DNA of 64,000 nt from Novosphingobium rosa NBRC 15208. GTDB lineage: Bacteria; Pseudomonadota; Alphaproteobacteria; Sphingomonadales; Sphingomonadaceae. Shown in pieces: positions 49,047 to 57,377 of this stretch (position 1 is its first letter; each line of letters begins with the position of its first letter). The stretch is from positions 1 to 64,000 of the forward strand of contig NZ_BCZE01000037.1 in NCBI RefSeq assembly GCF_001598555.1, written 5' to 3'. Under the pieces are notes generated by a model, which worked only from the letters and a program-made list of their open reading frames with translations, was not told the DNA's origin and made no database searches. Position numbers and translations under genes: made by a program.

Positions 49047-52000
49047 ATGAGAGAACTCGGCCATGAGGCGCGGCGCATGCACACGCGCCTGTTAATCGGC
49101 GCGGCATTCTGCAGCCTGATGCCCGCCAGCATGGCCATGGCGCAGACAGCAGGCGCCCCTTCCGATCAGGGGGCCCCCGATCAGAATCAGGCCGAGGCCG
49201 ACACCATCGTGGTCACCGGATCGCGCATCCCCACCCCGCGCATCACGGCGCAGCCGGTCACGCGGATGACGGCGGACGATATCGCCAAGCGCGGCTTCAC
49301 CAATCTGGGCATTGCGCTGCTCGACCAGCCCGCCTTTGGCGTGCCCGGCAACAGCCCCTTCGGCAGCCAGAGCAATTACAGCGCGGGGCAGACCTTCGCC
49401 AATCTCTACGATCTGGGATCGCAACGTACGCTCACGCTGGTCAATGGCAACCGTTTCGTCAGCGCGGCCAGCAGTTCGGTTCTGGGGGCGGTGGCCGGTT
49501 CGCCGGTCGATCTGTCGCAGATCGCGCCTGCGCTGGTCGACCGCATCGAGACTGTTTCGGTGGGCGGCGCGCCGATCTATGGTTCGGATGCCATTGCGGG
49601 CACCGTCAACGTTATCCTGAAGAAAAACTATCAGGGTTTTTCGGTCAACGCCTCACAGGGCATCTCCGGGCAAGGTGACGCGCAGGACAGCAATGTCTCG
49701 CTGCTGGCCGGCAAGAATTTCGCCGAGGGGCGCGGCAATATTACGCTCAGCGTCTATTACGATCGCCAGCATGGCCTGACCAATGGTAACCGTTCCAGCC
49801 TGATCGGCGGCACGCGGCCCTTCACCGGCACGGCGACGGCAGGCAGCAGCTATGCGCAGCAGCTCTATTATGGCGGGCTGCATTACGGTCTCTTCACCAA
49901 CACCGGCATGCCGATGGTGGCCGATTCCTATCCGATTCTGAGCGGGCGGGCCTATGCGGGGATCACCAATGCCGCCGGGCAGGCGCTGACTTTCAACAAT
50001 GCCGGGCAATTGACGCCCTTCGTCAACGGGCAGTTGACCGGCAATGCGGCCTATCAGGCGGGTGGCAGCGGTTTCGCCATCAGCGACTATGACAATTTCC
50101 TGGCCGATACCGAGCGTCTGCAAGGCACGCTGCTGGGCCATTACGACTTCACCGACCATATCCATTTCAGCGGCGAGTTCTGGCTGGGCCGCAACAATGG
50201 CACCAATCTGGCCAAGCAGCCCTATTACAACACGCGGCAGTTCGCCGCTGCGGGCCAGCCCACCGGCAATCTGATCCTCAGCACATCCAACCCCTATCTG
50301 AGCGCCGCCGACCGCCAGACCATCATCAGCAATCTTGCGGCCTATGGCCTGCCGACCGATCATTTCTATCTCTCGCGCGCGAACACCGATCTGTCGACCG
50401 GCGCCTTCCGCACGCGCAGCGATCTGATGCGCGTGGTGGGCGGGCTGAACGGTGATTTCGCCGCGGGCGAGCGCCAGTTCGCCTGGGATCTGACGGTCAA
50501 CTATGGCCGCTCCACTTCATCGACCGCCTCGCGTGAACTGGTGACCCAGAACTTCAACAATGCGCTCAATGCGGTCACCAACAGCAGCGGGCAAATCACC
50601 TGCGCGTCGGGTTACACCAATTCGGCCTATCCCACGATCAGCAGCACCTGCGCGCCGCTGGACATCTTCGGCTATGGCAATGCCAGCCAGGCGGCAATCG
50701 ACTATGTGACGGCCAATGCCTTCACCCATCAGCTCAACACCCAGACCGATGTGGTGGCCGATGTGAAGGGCGATCTCATCAAGCTGCCCGGCGGCTACGC
50801 CAAGGGTGTGGCGGGTTATGAGTATCGCCGTGAAAGCGCGAATTTCGATCCCGGCGCCTTCTTCGCGGGCGCCTTGCAGGCCAATGGCACGCGCGTGGCC
50901 TATGGCGCGTCCTCGCCCATCGCCGCAGTGGTGGGCAGCTTCCACACCAACGAATTCTTCGGCGAATTGAACGCGCCGATCGTTGCGCCCGACAACAATG
51001 TGCCGCTGATCGCCCAGCTCGATCTCAATGCGTCGGTGCGCTATGTGAAACACAGCCTGACGGGCGGCTTCACCTCTTACACCGGCGGGGGCAGCTATGC
51101 GCCGGTCAAGGGCCTGACGTTCCGGGGGAATTTCACGCGCTCCTTCCGCGCGCCTTCGGTGACGGAGCTGTTCACGCCGATCAGCACGGTGACCTCGCTG
51201 GCCAATGATCCCTGCGACAAGAGCTACATCGGCGCGGGCAACAACCCTGCGGCCCGCGCGGCCAATTGCGCCGCTGCCGGGATTGCGCAGCCCTTCACCT
51301 CATCGGTGGTGGGGGCCAGCGTGCGCGGCACGGCGGGCGGCAATCCCGGCCTGCAGAACGAAATCGCCAACAGCTGGACGATGGGCGCGGTGCTGCAACC
51401 GGCGCAGTTGCGCGGGCTGGAGATCAGCGCCGACTATGTCAACATCGACATCCGCAACGAGATTTCGGCCCTGAGCCTGACCGATCTGATGTCAGCCTGC
51501 TATGATTCCTCGCTGTCCAGCCCCTATTGCCGCGCCTTTACGCGCAACAGCGCGGGTCAGGTGACCTCCTTTGCCTCGGGTTATTACAACATCGGGCAAG
51601 AGGTCTTCCGCGCGCTGCAGGGTAATCTGGCCTACACCCTGCCGCTGGAGCGGCTGGGGCTGACCTCCTCGGCGGGCGTGCTGGATCTGCATGTCAATTA
51701 CCTGCACACCTTCCGCCACTATTACCGCATCGGTTCGGGCGATCTGCAACAGGTGGCCGGGCAGTCGAAGGATCCGGCGAACACCTTCACGGCGACGGCG
51801 AATTACTCGCGCAAGGCCTTCAACTGGATGGTGCAGGGGATCTATTATGGGTCCACGAAGGTCAATCCCAACTCGCCGGACTCCGCTTACCAGTATCCGG
51901 TGATCCATTCCTATGTGACCTTCAACACCTCGGTGGGTGTCGATGTGAATCAGAATGTGAACCTCCGCTTCATGGTGAACAATGTGTTCGATCGCGGATT

Positions 52001-52088
52001 GCCGTTCCCCTATACGGTGAATGTCCAGCGCTATTACAGCGCCATCATGGGTCGCTATTTCCGGGTGAGCGCCGGGATCAAGTTCTGA
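49047..52088 (+). CDS. large TonB-dependent receptor
   Basis: 1013 residues. The signal peptide (LLIGAAFCSLMPASMAMAQ) is followed by ADTIVVTGSRIP (TonB box), a plug domain (TLTLVNGNRFV; VGGAPIYGSDAIAGTVNVILKK) and a long barrel ending RYFRVSAGIKF with the terminal Phe. It belongs to the long sphingomonad/Xanthomonas receptor type often linked to peptide or carbohydrate uptake; the substrate is not readable. It follows the pqq operon by 373 bp and has its own terminator. Confidence 0.88.
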   Translation: MRELGHEARRMHTRLLIGAAFCSLMPASMAMAQTAGAPSDQGAPDQNQAEADTIVVTGSRIPTPRITAQPVTRMTADDIAKRGFTNLGIALLDQPAFGVPGNSPFGSQSNYSAGQTFANLYDLGSQRTLTLVNGNRFVSAASSSVLGAVAGSPVDLSQIAPALVDRIETVSVGGAPIYGSDAIAGTVNVILKKNYQGFSVNASQGISGQGDAQDSNVSLLAGKNFAEGRGNITLSVYYDRQHGLTNGNRSSLIGGTRPFTGTATAGSSYAQQLYYGGLHYGLFTNTGMPMVADSYPILSGRAYAGITNAAGQALTFNNAGQLTPFVNGQLTGNAAYQAGGSGFAISDYDNFLADTERLQGTLLGHYDFTDHIHFSGEFWLGRNNGTNLAKQPYYNTRQFAAAGQPTGNLILSTSNPYLSAADRQTIISNLAAYGLPTDHFYLSRANTDLSTGAFRTRSDLMRVVGGLNGDFAAGERQFAWDLTVNYGRSTSSTASRELVTQNFNNALNAVTNSSGQITCASGYTNSAYPTISSTCAPLDIFGYGNASQAAIDYVTANAFTHQLNTQTDVVADVKGDLIKLPGGYAKGVAGYEYRRESANFDPGAFFAGALQANGTRVAYGASSPIAAVVGSFHTNEFFGELNAPIVAPDNNVPLIAQLDLNASVRYVKHSLTGGFTSYTGGGSYAPVKGLTFRGNFTRSFRAPSVTELFTPISTVTSLANDPCDKSYIGAGNNPAARAANCAAAGIAQPFTSSVVGASVRGTAGGNPGLQNEIANSWTMGAVLQPAQLRGLEISADYVNIDIRNEISALSLTDLMSACYDSSLSSPYCRAFTRNSAGQVTSFASGYYNIGQEVFRALQGNLAYTLPLERLGLTSSAGVLDLHVNYLHTFRHYYRIGSGDLQQVAGQSKDPANTFTATANYSRKAFNWMVQGIYYGSTKVNPNSPDSAYQYPVIHSYVTFNTSVGVDVNQNVNLRFMVNNVFDRGLPFPYTVNVQRYYSAIMGRYFRVSAGIKF

Positions 52089-52107
52089 TCCCGCGCCTTG
52101 GAAGCTG

Positions 52108-52145
52108 AACGCCGCGGTTGGCAGCAACCGCGGCGTTTCATGTTT
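52108..52145 (+). terminator. Rho-independent-like terminator
   Basis: AACGCCGCGGTT pairs perfectly with AACCGCGGCGTT around GGCAGC, followed by TCATGTTTC. It lies 20 bp after the receptor stop and before the convergent DsbA gene. Confidence 0.75.
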
Positions 52146-52159
52146 CTACGCCTGTACCC

Positions 52160-52834
52160 TCAGATCTGCTCTGCCGCACGGGCTGCCTGATTGCGCCGCG
52201 CATGCTGCACAGCTTCCTTCAGCGTCTCCTCGCTGACCGCGCCGGGCAGCAGATAGGAATCGACGATCAGCGCGGGCGTGCCCGACAGGCCGATGATCCG
52301 CGCGTAATGATCGGTGCGGGCGATGGCGCCGTTGATTTCGGTGCGGTGCCTGGCAAGATCGGCCTGCAAACGCGCCCAGTCCACCCCGGCGCTGGCGGCG
52401 GCCTGACGGATGCCCTCGCTGCTCAGCCTGCCTTTGGTGCTGAGCAGGGCATCGTTGAAGGCCGCATGCTTGCCCTGATAGCGCGAGGCCATCGCCGCCC
52501 GCGCCGCCTCGGTGGAGACCGCGCCGAAGATCGGCCAGTCGCGATAGACGATGCGCAGCTTGCGGTCCTCGCGCAGCAGCTTTTCCAGCGTGGGGTGGAT
52601 CTGGTGGCAATAGGGGCATTGATAGTCGGAAAAGATGATGATCGTGGCATCGTAACCGGCAGGCGCGACCTTGGGCACGTCGGGATCGTTCTGCAGGCTG
52701 TCGAGGATGCGGTCACGCGTGTTCTCGACGCTGTTCTGGGCCGAGGCAGCGGTGTTGGCCCCCAGGGCCGCCATGCCGCTCAGCATCAGCGCGGCGGCCG
52801 TGGCGACACAGGTCTTGAGGGAGGGCTTTTTCAC
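52160..52834 (-). CDS. exported DsbA-like thiol oxidoreductase
   Basis: 224 residues. The signal peptide (VATAAALMLSGMAALGANTAASA) is followed by a thioredoxin fold with CPYC active site (SDYQCPYCHQIHP) and cis-Pro loop GLSGTPALIVDSYLLPG. This matches the Com1/BdbD-like periplasmic DsbA group, which introduces or isomerises disulfides. It lies downstream of the DCC protein on the same strand, a second redox-type protein, and convergent with the TonB receptor. Confidence 0.88.
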   Translation of the reverse strand: MKKPSLKTCVATAAALMLSGMAALGANTAASAQNSVENTRDRILDSLQNDPDVPKVAPAGYDATIIIFSDYQCPYCHQIHPTLEKLLREDRKLRIVYRDWPIFGAVSTEAARAAMASRYQGKHAAFNDALLSTKGRLSSEGIRQAAASAGVDWARLQADLARHRTEINGAIARTDHYARIIGLSGTPALIVDSYLLPGAVSEETLKEAVQHARRNQAARAAEQI

Positions 52835-52911
52835 GCGTCTTGGCCTTTCAGCATCATCTTGAGGGGCTTCCCTAGGAAAGCAGGTATGGGCAAGGCAAGC
52901 CCGTTCGTCGC

Positions 52912-53334
52912 TTACAGCAGCCGCCCCGCCTGGGCGCCGTCCGGAGCCCAGCAGCTGTCACGTCGCCCGAACAGGCGGTAGCGATGGCGGGCGACCCAGC
53001 GATACACCCGATCACGCAGCCCGCGCGGCATCAGCCGCAGCAGGCCCAGCGCCCGCCATGGCCAGCCCAGGCCCGACCAGATGGCGATGATGGCATCGCT
53101 GTCGCGCCGGGCCCGATCGCCCTCGACCACGATCAGCGTGTCGGGATCGGCGGGATCGATGCCGAAGCGCCGGTAGAGCGCCGCGCCAGCCTCGCCCTGC
53201 ATCGATGCCAGCAGGAAATGCCCGCGCCGGTCATGGCGCAGCACGAACCGGGCATGGGCCGAACACAGCACGCATTGCGCATCGAAGACGATGATGGGGT
53301 GGCCGTCTGGCAGGGGCATAAGGCCCCATACCAT
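52912..53334 (-). CDS. DCC family (DUF393) thiol-disulfide protein
   Basis: About 140 residues. The DxxC signature at the N-terminus is DAQCVLC with the downstream SAHARFVL, then a hydrophilic LASMQGEAGAALYRRFG segment and the C-terminal RYRLFGRRDSC. DCC proteins have a thioredoxin-like fold and poorly known function. The ATG at 53334 overlaps the TGA of the sbmA remnant (TGATG), showing that this gene was once translationally coupled to it; a GTG at 53337 is an alternative. Confidence 0.82.
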   Translation of the reverse strand: MVWGLMPLPDGHPIIVFDAQCVLCSAHARFVLRHDRRGHFLLASMQGEAGAALYRRFGIDPADPDTLIVVEGDRARRDSDAIIAIWSGLGWPWRALGLLRLMPRGLRDRVYRWVARHRYRLFGRRDSCWAPDGAQAGRLL

Positions 53335-53720
53335 CACCGCGCCGCCGCTTCAAAGGGCCGCAGACGCTTGTGGATCGAGGCCATCTCCACGATGGTCGTC
53401 CATGAATTGACGTGATATTGCAGCGCGCCGCGCAGCTGATCGAAAGCGTTCAGAATCTGTTGCAGCAGGCCCAGCGTGAAAAGGCATAGTGCAGATAGAG
53501 CCGGACGTAATTCCTGCGCATGCCGTCGAACAGCGTGGCCAGTGTCGGCGGCTGCGCGCGCAGGGGATCGTCCTCGCCATAGACCAGCTCCTTGCGATAG
53601 GCGGCCTCCACCCGCTGGTCCGGGCAGGCGGATGCCGATCAGCGCCAGCAGCGCGGCGCACAGCCAGAAATAAGCATAGAACCAGAGACAGGGCGCAGAC
53701 CTGCACAGCGAAGCATGAAT
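53334..53720 (-). pseudogene. sbmA: degraded sbmA/bacA-like peptide transporter
   Basis: Minus-strand translation gives blocks of the SbmA/BacA family out of frame with each other: a hydrophobic LWFYAYFWLCAALLALIGI, then VEAAYRKELVYGEDDPLRA with NYVRLYLHYA, then TLGLLQQILNAFDQLRGAL and NSWTTIVEMASIHKRLRPFE before a stop at 53334. The intact protein has about 400 residues, so most of the membrane region has been lost through several deletions. Intact family members import peptide antibiotics such as microcins and proline-rich peptides. The family call is from memory of SbmA sequences. Confidence 0.75.
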
Positions 53721-53725
53721 GGCGA

Positions 53726-54412
53726 TCAGCGCGTGAGGGCGGTTTCGGCGCTGGCGAGGGCGCTTTGCGGCACCGGGCGTTCGTCCATGATGGCGAAGCG
53801 GTCAGCTGGGGCGTAATCGGCAGCGCTTGCCGGGGCTTCCGGCTGCGCCGGGGCGCCCATCGCGGCGAAAGCGCGGTCGAAGGCGGTGACAGTCGGTTTG
53901 GCGGCGCTGCCATAGATAAAGCCATAGGCCGGGCTCTCGCGGCTGCCCAAGCCATGGACCGGGCCGTACCACACGCGCACCTCGCTCCAGTCGCCCGCCG
54001 CGGAGGTGTCGACGGCCAGCACGCCCTGCTCGATCAGCCCGGGCTGAGACCAGTTGGCGTGGTCCAGCAGGATATGCCGGTCATCGAGGATGGCATCCAC
54101 CACGGCGACATGACCATGCGGCATCACCGAGGTCGCCCGAAAGGCCAGCACCGCGCCGACTTTGGGCGTCAGCCCGCGGCCGAACTGATGGGCGGCTTGG
54201 CTCCACCAGCTGTCGGCATCGCCATGGATGTTGATGCCGGACATGGCCCGCGCAAAGGGTACGCATTGCAGCACCCCGGCCTGCGCCTGCGCCGTTGCTG
54301 CCAGCATCATCGCCAGAGCCATGCAGCCGTGCAGAGCCAGCGCGCCGGTTTTGCCAAGGCATGCTCGCACAGCATTGACGGCGCCCGCCCGCGCCGCATC
54401 AAAACCAAGCAC
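53726..54412 (-). CDS. CHAP-domain protein (putative cysteine amidase/peptidase)
   Basis: 228 residues, GTG start at 54412 with GGGAG upstream. A long signal region ends near ATAQAQAG. The CHAP domain follows: catalytic Cys in LQCVPFARAMSG, His in MPHGHVAVVDAI and a later polar residue in LLDHANWSQPG. Such domains cleave peptidoglycan peptides or glutathionylspermidine-like amides. The C-terminal 70 residues are Pro/Ala-rich and disordered. It is next to the sbmA remnant on the same strand. Confidence 0.82.
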   Translation of the reverse strand: MLGFDAARAGAVNAVRACLGKTGALALHGCMALAMMLAATAQAQAGVLQCVPFARAMSGINIHGDADSWWSQAAHQFGRGLTPKVGAVLAFRATSVMPHGHVAVVDAILDDRHILLDHANWSQPGLIEQGVLAVDTSAAGDWSEVRVWYGPVHGLGSRESPAYGFIYGSAAKPTVTAFDRAFAAMGAPAQPEAPASAADYAPADRFAIMDERPVPQSALASAETALTR

Positions 54413-54439
54413 TCTGGTAACTCCCGAAGCGATCCCGAA

Positions 54440-54462
54440 TTAAAGTTATAATATAACATTTC
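54440..54462. promoter_or_regulatory. AT-rich palindrome resembling a gammaproteobacterial Zur box
   Basis: GTTATAATATAAC (54445-54457) is palindromic except for its centre, and its right flank CATTTC matches the E. coli Zur consensus as I remember it. It lies 28 bp from the CHAP gene start and 290 bp from the ZIP gene. The remaining bases up to 54751 hold no gene. Confidence 0.35.
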
Positions 54463-54654
54463 CTGAATCAAGATAGTTTGCGGTTCCACCGTTAACCGCG
54501 TTTCTCTCACGGTTGGGCGAGGTTTTCTGCTGGCGTTGCGGTGCGGCCTGGCATGCTGGTCACCATAACCGCGATGATAGGCGACAGGTCCGGCACGGGC
54601 GCCCTAAACGAAAAATGTCAGGCAAAGCCTTGAAGACATGCGAAAACGCCACAT

Positions 54655-54671
54655 ATGTAACATTGTATCAT
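54655..54671. promoter_or_regulatory. 17-bp palindrome, candidate Zur box (ZIP gene)
   Basis: ATGTAACATTGTATCAT differs from the inverse of the site at 56638-56654 at only two positions. It lies 80 bp upstream of the ZIP transporter start. Confidence 0.6.
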
Positions 54672-54751
54672 GAATGGCGGATGGCGTGCGTGTCGAAATT
54701 TCCTTTCCAGCCGATGAGGCCAACTCCTGCCCACGCCTCACGATCCGGCTC

Positions 54752-55456
54752 ATGCCCATGGAACTGATTGCCGTCTGGCCGCCGCTGTTCGGAGCCCTGG
54801 CGGGATGCTCCGCCTTTGCCGGGGGGCAGTTGGTGCTGCGCATGCCTGCCCGCGTCGGGCTGTTTCAGGCCTTTGCGGCGGGGATGGTGGTGGGGGCGGC
54901 GCTTTTCGATCTGCTGCCCGAAGCGTTGGCCCTGCATGGCCCGGCCACGCTCTGGCCTCTGCTGATCACCTTGGCGGTTCTGATCGCTTGCCTTGCTCTG
55001 GCGCGCATCGCACGGGCGGGCATGAGAGGCCAGCGCGGCACGATCATGCCGCTGTTTCTGGTGTTGCACAGCCTGATGGACGGCGCGAGCATCGCTCTGG
55101 CGTTTCAGCTCACCAGTACGGCCGGCTGGTTGGTGGCGCTGGCGATTCTGGCGCATGATCTGGCCGATGGCGTCAACATCGTTAGCCTCTCGGGCGGGAG
55201 GGGCAGGGCTCGCTGGTGGCTGGCGTTCAATGCGGTTGCGCCGCTGATCGGCACGCTGTTGGGCGGCTCGCTCGATCTTCCGGCGCCGGCACTGTCTGCC
55301 CTGCTGGCCGGGATGGGCGGCATCTTCCTCTTTATCGCCGCCTTCCATCTCATCCCCGACAGTCTGGAGCGATGCCCCGTCTGGGCGGCCACGCTGCTGG
55401 TCGCCACAGGCTTGTCGGGGATGGCGGCGATCACCCGGCTGATCGGAGCCTTTTAA
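54752..55456 (+). CDS. ZIP-family metal transporter
   Basis: About 234 residues with eight predicted membrane helices. The metal-path helices contain HSLMDGASIALAF and AHDLADGVNIVSL, the ZIP TM4/TM5 motifs with His/Asp ligands, and FHLIPDSLE near TM7. It should import Zn2+ (or Fe2+/Mn2+) across the inner membrane. The start is read at 54752 (MPMELIAVWPP), where the first helix begins; the frame is open to 54674, right after the operator palindrome. Its TAA overlaps that of the convergent COG0523 gene. Confidence 0.85.
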   Translation: MPMELIAVWPPLFGALAGCSAFAGGQLVLRMPARVGLFQAFAAGMVVGAALFDLLPEALALHGPATLWPLLITLAVLIACLALARIARAGMRGQRGTIMPLFLVLHSLMDGASIALAFQLTSTAGWLVALAILAHDLADGVNIVSLSGGRGRARWWLAFNAVAPLIGTLLGGSLDLPAPALSALLAGMGGIFLFIAAFHLIPDSLERCPVWAATLLVATGLSGMAAITRLIGAF

Positions 55457-56607
55457 CGCGCCAGATCGAAAAGCCCGCCGCCGTTTGACGCCAGAGGCTG
55501 AAACTGCGGGCTCATGCCTGTCAACTCCGATCCTTCCGGGCCATAGACCGAAAAGCGGTTGAGGTTTTGGGTCAGCAGCCCCAGCGTGGAGCGCAGCGCC
55601 TCCTCATCCAGATCGCGGGTGATGAAGACGATGCGTGAGCGGCGATCCTCACTCGGCCATGCGTCCAGCCGCATGGGGGGATGGAAGACATGCTGCACGC
55701 CGTGAAGCACCATCGGCCCTGCCTCCCCGGCCAGATTGAGGATCGCTTTCACCCGCAAAATATCCTGGCTGGCGAACATCATCAGCGTATCGAGCCAGCG
55801 TTCCACGCCCTCGCCATCGAGCGGTTTGTCGAAGGTCAGGCAGACCGAGCGGATATGATCGTCATGCCGGTTGATGTCGTGATGATGATGATGTCCATGG
55901 TGGTGGTGGCCGGCGGCATAGGCCTCGGCATTGAGCCATGCCTGCACCGCCTCGCCCCGCGCCGCCGGATCGTAAAGGGCGGCATCGAACAGCACATCCG
56001 GATCGACCGCGCCCTGCACCCCATGGATCAGCGGCGTGGCGGGATTGATGCCGCGCAGCCTGCGTTCCATGCGTTCGACTTCGGCCGGGGGTACCAGATC
56101 GCTCTTGGTCAGCACCAGCCGGTCGGCGACGGCGGCCTGTCGCACGGCTTCCTCCTGCCGGTCCAAAGTGGCCATGCCGGTGGCGGCATCGACGGTGGCG
56201 ATCACCCCATCGAGCCGATAGAGCGAGGCGATCTGTTCATCGGTCATCAGCGTGTGGAGGATCGGCACGGGATCGGCCAGACCTGTGGTCTCGATCACCA
56301 CGCGGTCGAACCAGCAGGTGCCGTCGCGGGCGAAACGCCATGGCGCATCGCGCAGGGTACGGACCAGATCGCCGCGAATGGTGCAGCACAGACAGCCGCT
56401 GGACATTTCCACGACCACCTCCTTCGAGGATGCGATCAGATCATGGTCGATGCCGATCGAGCCGAACTCATTGATGATGACCAGCGCCCGGCTCATCCGG
56501 GGATCGCGGACCAGCGTGTTGAGCAGGGTGGTCTTCCCGCTGCCGAGAAAACCGGTGAGCAGCGAGACAGGGATTTGCGCCTTGGCGCCGGACAGCAAGG
56601 TGGCCAA
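55453..56607 (-). CDS. COG0523 GTPase, zinc metallochaperone
   Basis: About 384 residues. Walker A is GFLGSGKTTLLN, then INEFG, the metal-binding SGCLCC (CxCC motif) and a His-rich linker (HHHHGHHHHHD). The C-terminal CobW_C domain includes FVFIT-like strands (RSRIVFITRDLDEEAL). Such proteins deliver zinc under limitation. The true start is uncertain: the frame is open to 56754, but this includes a terminator hairpin and the palindrome at 56638, so a start downstream of the palindrome, such as TTG 56607, is preferred. Confidence 0.85.
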   Translation of the reverse strand: MATLLSGAKAQIPVSLLTGFLGSGKTTLLNTLVRDPRMSRALVIINEFGSIGIDHDLIASSKEVVVEMSSGCLCCTIRGDLVRTLRDAPWRFARDGTCWFDRVVIETTGLADPVPILHTLMTDEQIASLYRLDGVIATVDAATGMATLDRQEEAVRQAAVADRLVLTKSDLVPPAEVERMERRLRGINPATPLIHGVQGAVDPDVLFDAALYDPAARGEAVQAWLNAEAYAAGHHHHGHHHHHDINRHDDHIRSVCLTFDKPLDGEGVERWLDTLMMFASQDILRVKAILNLAGEAGPMVLHGVQHVFHPPMRLDAWPSEDRRSRIVFITRDLDEEALRSTLGLLTQNLNRFSVYGPEGSELTGMSPQFQPLASNGGGLFDLAR

Positions 56608-56637
56608 AGGATCAGCTTTCTGACGATGGAAAGCCAA

Positions 56638-56654
56638 ATGATACAATGTATCAT
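56638..56654. promoter_or_regulatory. 17-bp palindrome, candidate Zur box (COG0523 gene)
   Basis: ATGATACAATGTATCAT is a perfect inverted repeat apart from its central base. It lies just upstream of the COG0523 coding region and is shared with the ZIP gene site at 54655-54671. Confidence 0.65.
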
Positions 56655-56736
56655 CGATGGACGCAACCTCGGGATAAGAGCCTGACAGGTAGTTTGTACG
56701 CGAGGTAGACATTAAAGGGAGCGCGAGGGAGGCATA

Positions 56737-56756
56737 GCTTGTCGCTCGCGACAAGC
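56737..56756. terminator. perfect 20-bp palindrome after the TetR gene
   Basis: GCTTGTCGC/GCGACAAGC with a two-base centre, 28 bp downstream of the TetR stop (56785, minus). Probably the end of the efflux operon transcript; no T-run is present. Confidence 0.5.
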
Positions 56757-56784
56757 GCTCGCTAAGGGGCCCTCGTATTTCCTT

Positions 56785-57375
56785 TTAAACCCCCTGTAAT
56801 CCTAACCTCTGCTTGATCTGATCCCGGGATGTTTTGAGAAAGGCCGAAGCCATCTCGCCCTCTCCCAACGCCCGCGCCGCCGTGGCCGCGCCCACCATTT
56901 CGGAAAGGGCGGAGGTGGCCTCTTCCTCGGCCTGCTCATGGCCCAGCGCCACCAGCGTATCGCGCAGGCGGTTGCGGAAACGCTCGATCCCGGCGGCAAA
57001 AGCGGTGCGCGCCTGAGGGGGCAGGCGGATCACCTCGCTCATCAGCGAGGTCAGCGCGCAGCCGCGCGCCCGCCAGTTGATGCGCTCCTCGGAGAGGTAA
57101 TCGTCGATATAGGCAGCCAGCCCGGCCTTGAGATCGGGCTGATCCAGATGCCGCGCCAGAGAGGTGCGGTTGTCATCGAAGAGGCGGTCGATGGTATGGG
57201 CGACCAGATCGTCGCGGCTCTCGAAATGGGCGTAGAAGCCGCCATGGGTCAGCCCCGCGCGCTTCATCAGCGCGGCCACGCCGATGCCGTCGAAACCATG
57301 CTCGCGCATGGCCTTGGCGGATTCGTCGAGGATGCGGGCGCGGGTGCGTTCCTTGTGGGACAGTTTTTCACTCAT
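56785..57375 (-). CDS. TetR-family regulator of the efflux operon
   Basis: About 196 residues. The N-terminal HTH reads KERTRARILDESAKAMREHG and FDGIGVAALMKRAGLTHGGF, followed by YAHFESRDDLVAHTI, the AcrR/NemR-like pattern. The C-terminal ligand domain is helical with ARGCALTSLMSEV. The start at 57375 has AAAGGA upstream. It is the last gene of the transporter operon (2 bp after the outer-membrane factor), so it is autoregulated, and it probably binds the long palindrome at 60483-60524. Confidence 0.88.
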   Translation of the reverse strand: MSEKLSHKERTRARILDESAKAMREHGFDGIGVAALMKRAGLTHGGFYAHFESRDDLVAHTIDRLFDDNRTSLARHLDQPDLKAGLAAYIDDYLSEERINWRARGCALTSLMSEVIRLPPQARTAFAAGIERFRNRLRDTLVALGHEQAEEEATSALSEMVGAATAARALGEGEMASAFLKTSRDQIKQRLGLQGV

Positions 57376-57377
57376 CG

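Noticed and set aside
56608..56754. Longer N-terminus for the COG0523 GTPase
   Set aside because: It would include the transcription-terminator palindrome and the 17-bp operator and adds residues not typical for the family, which begins shortly before the Walker A loop.
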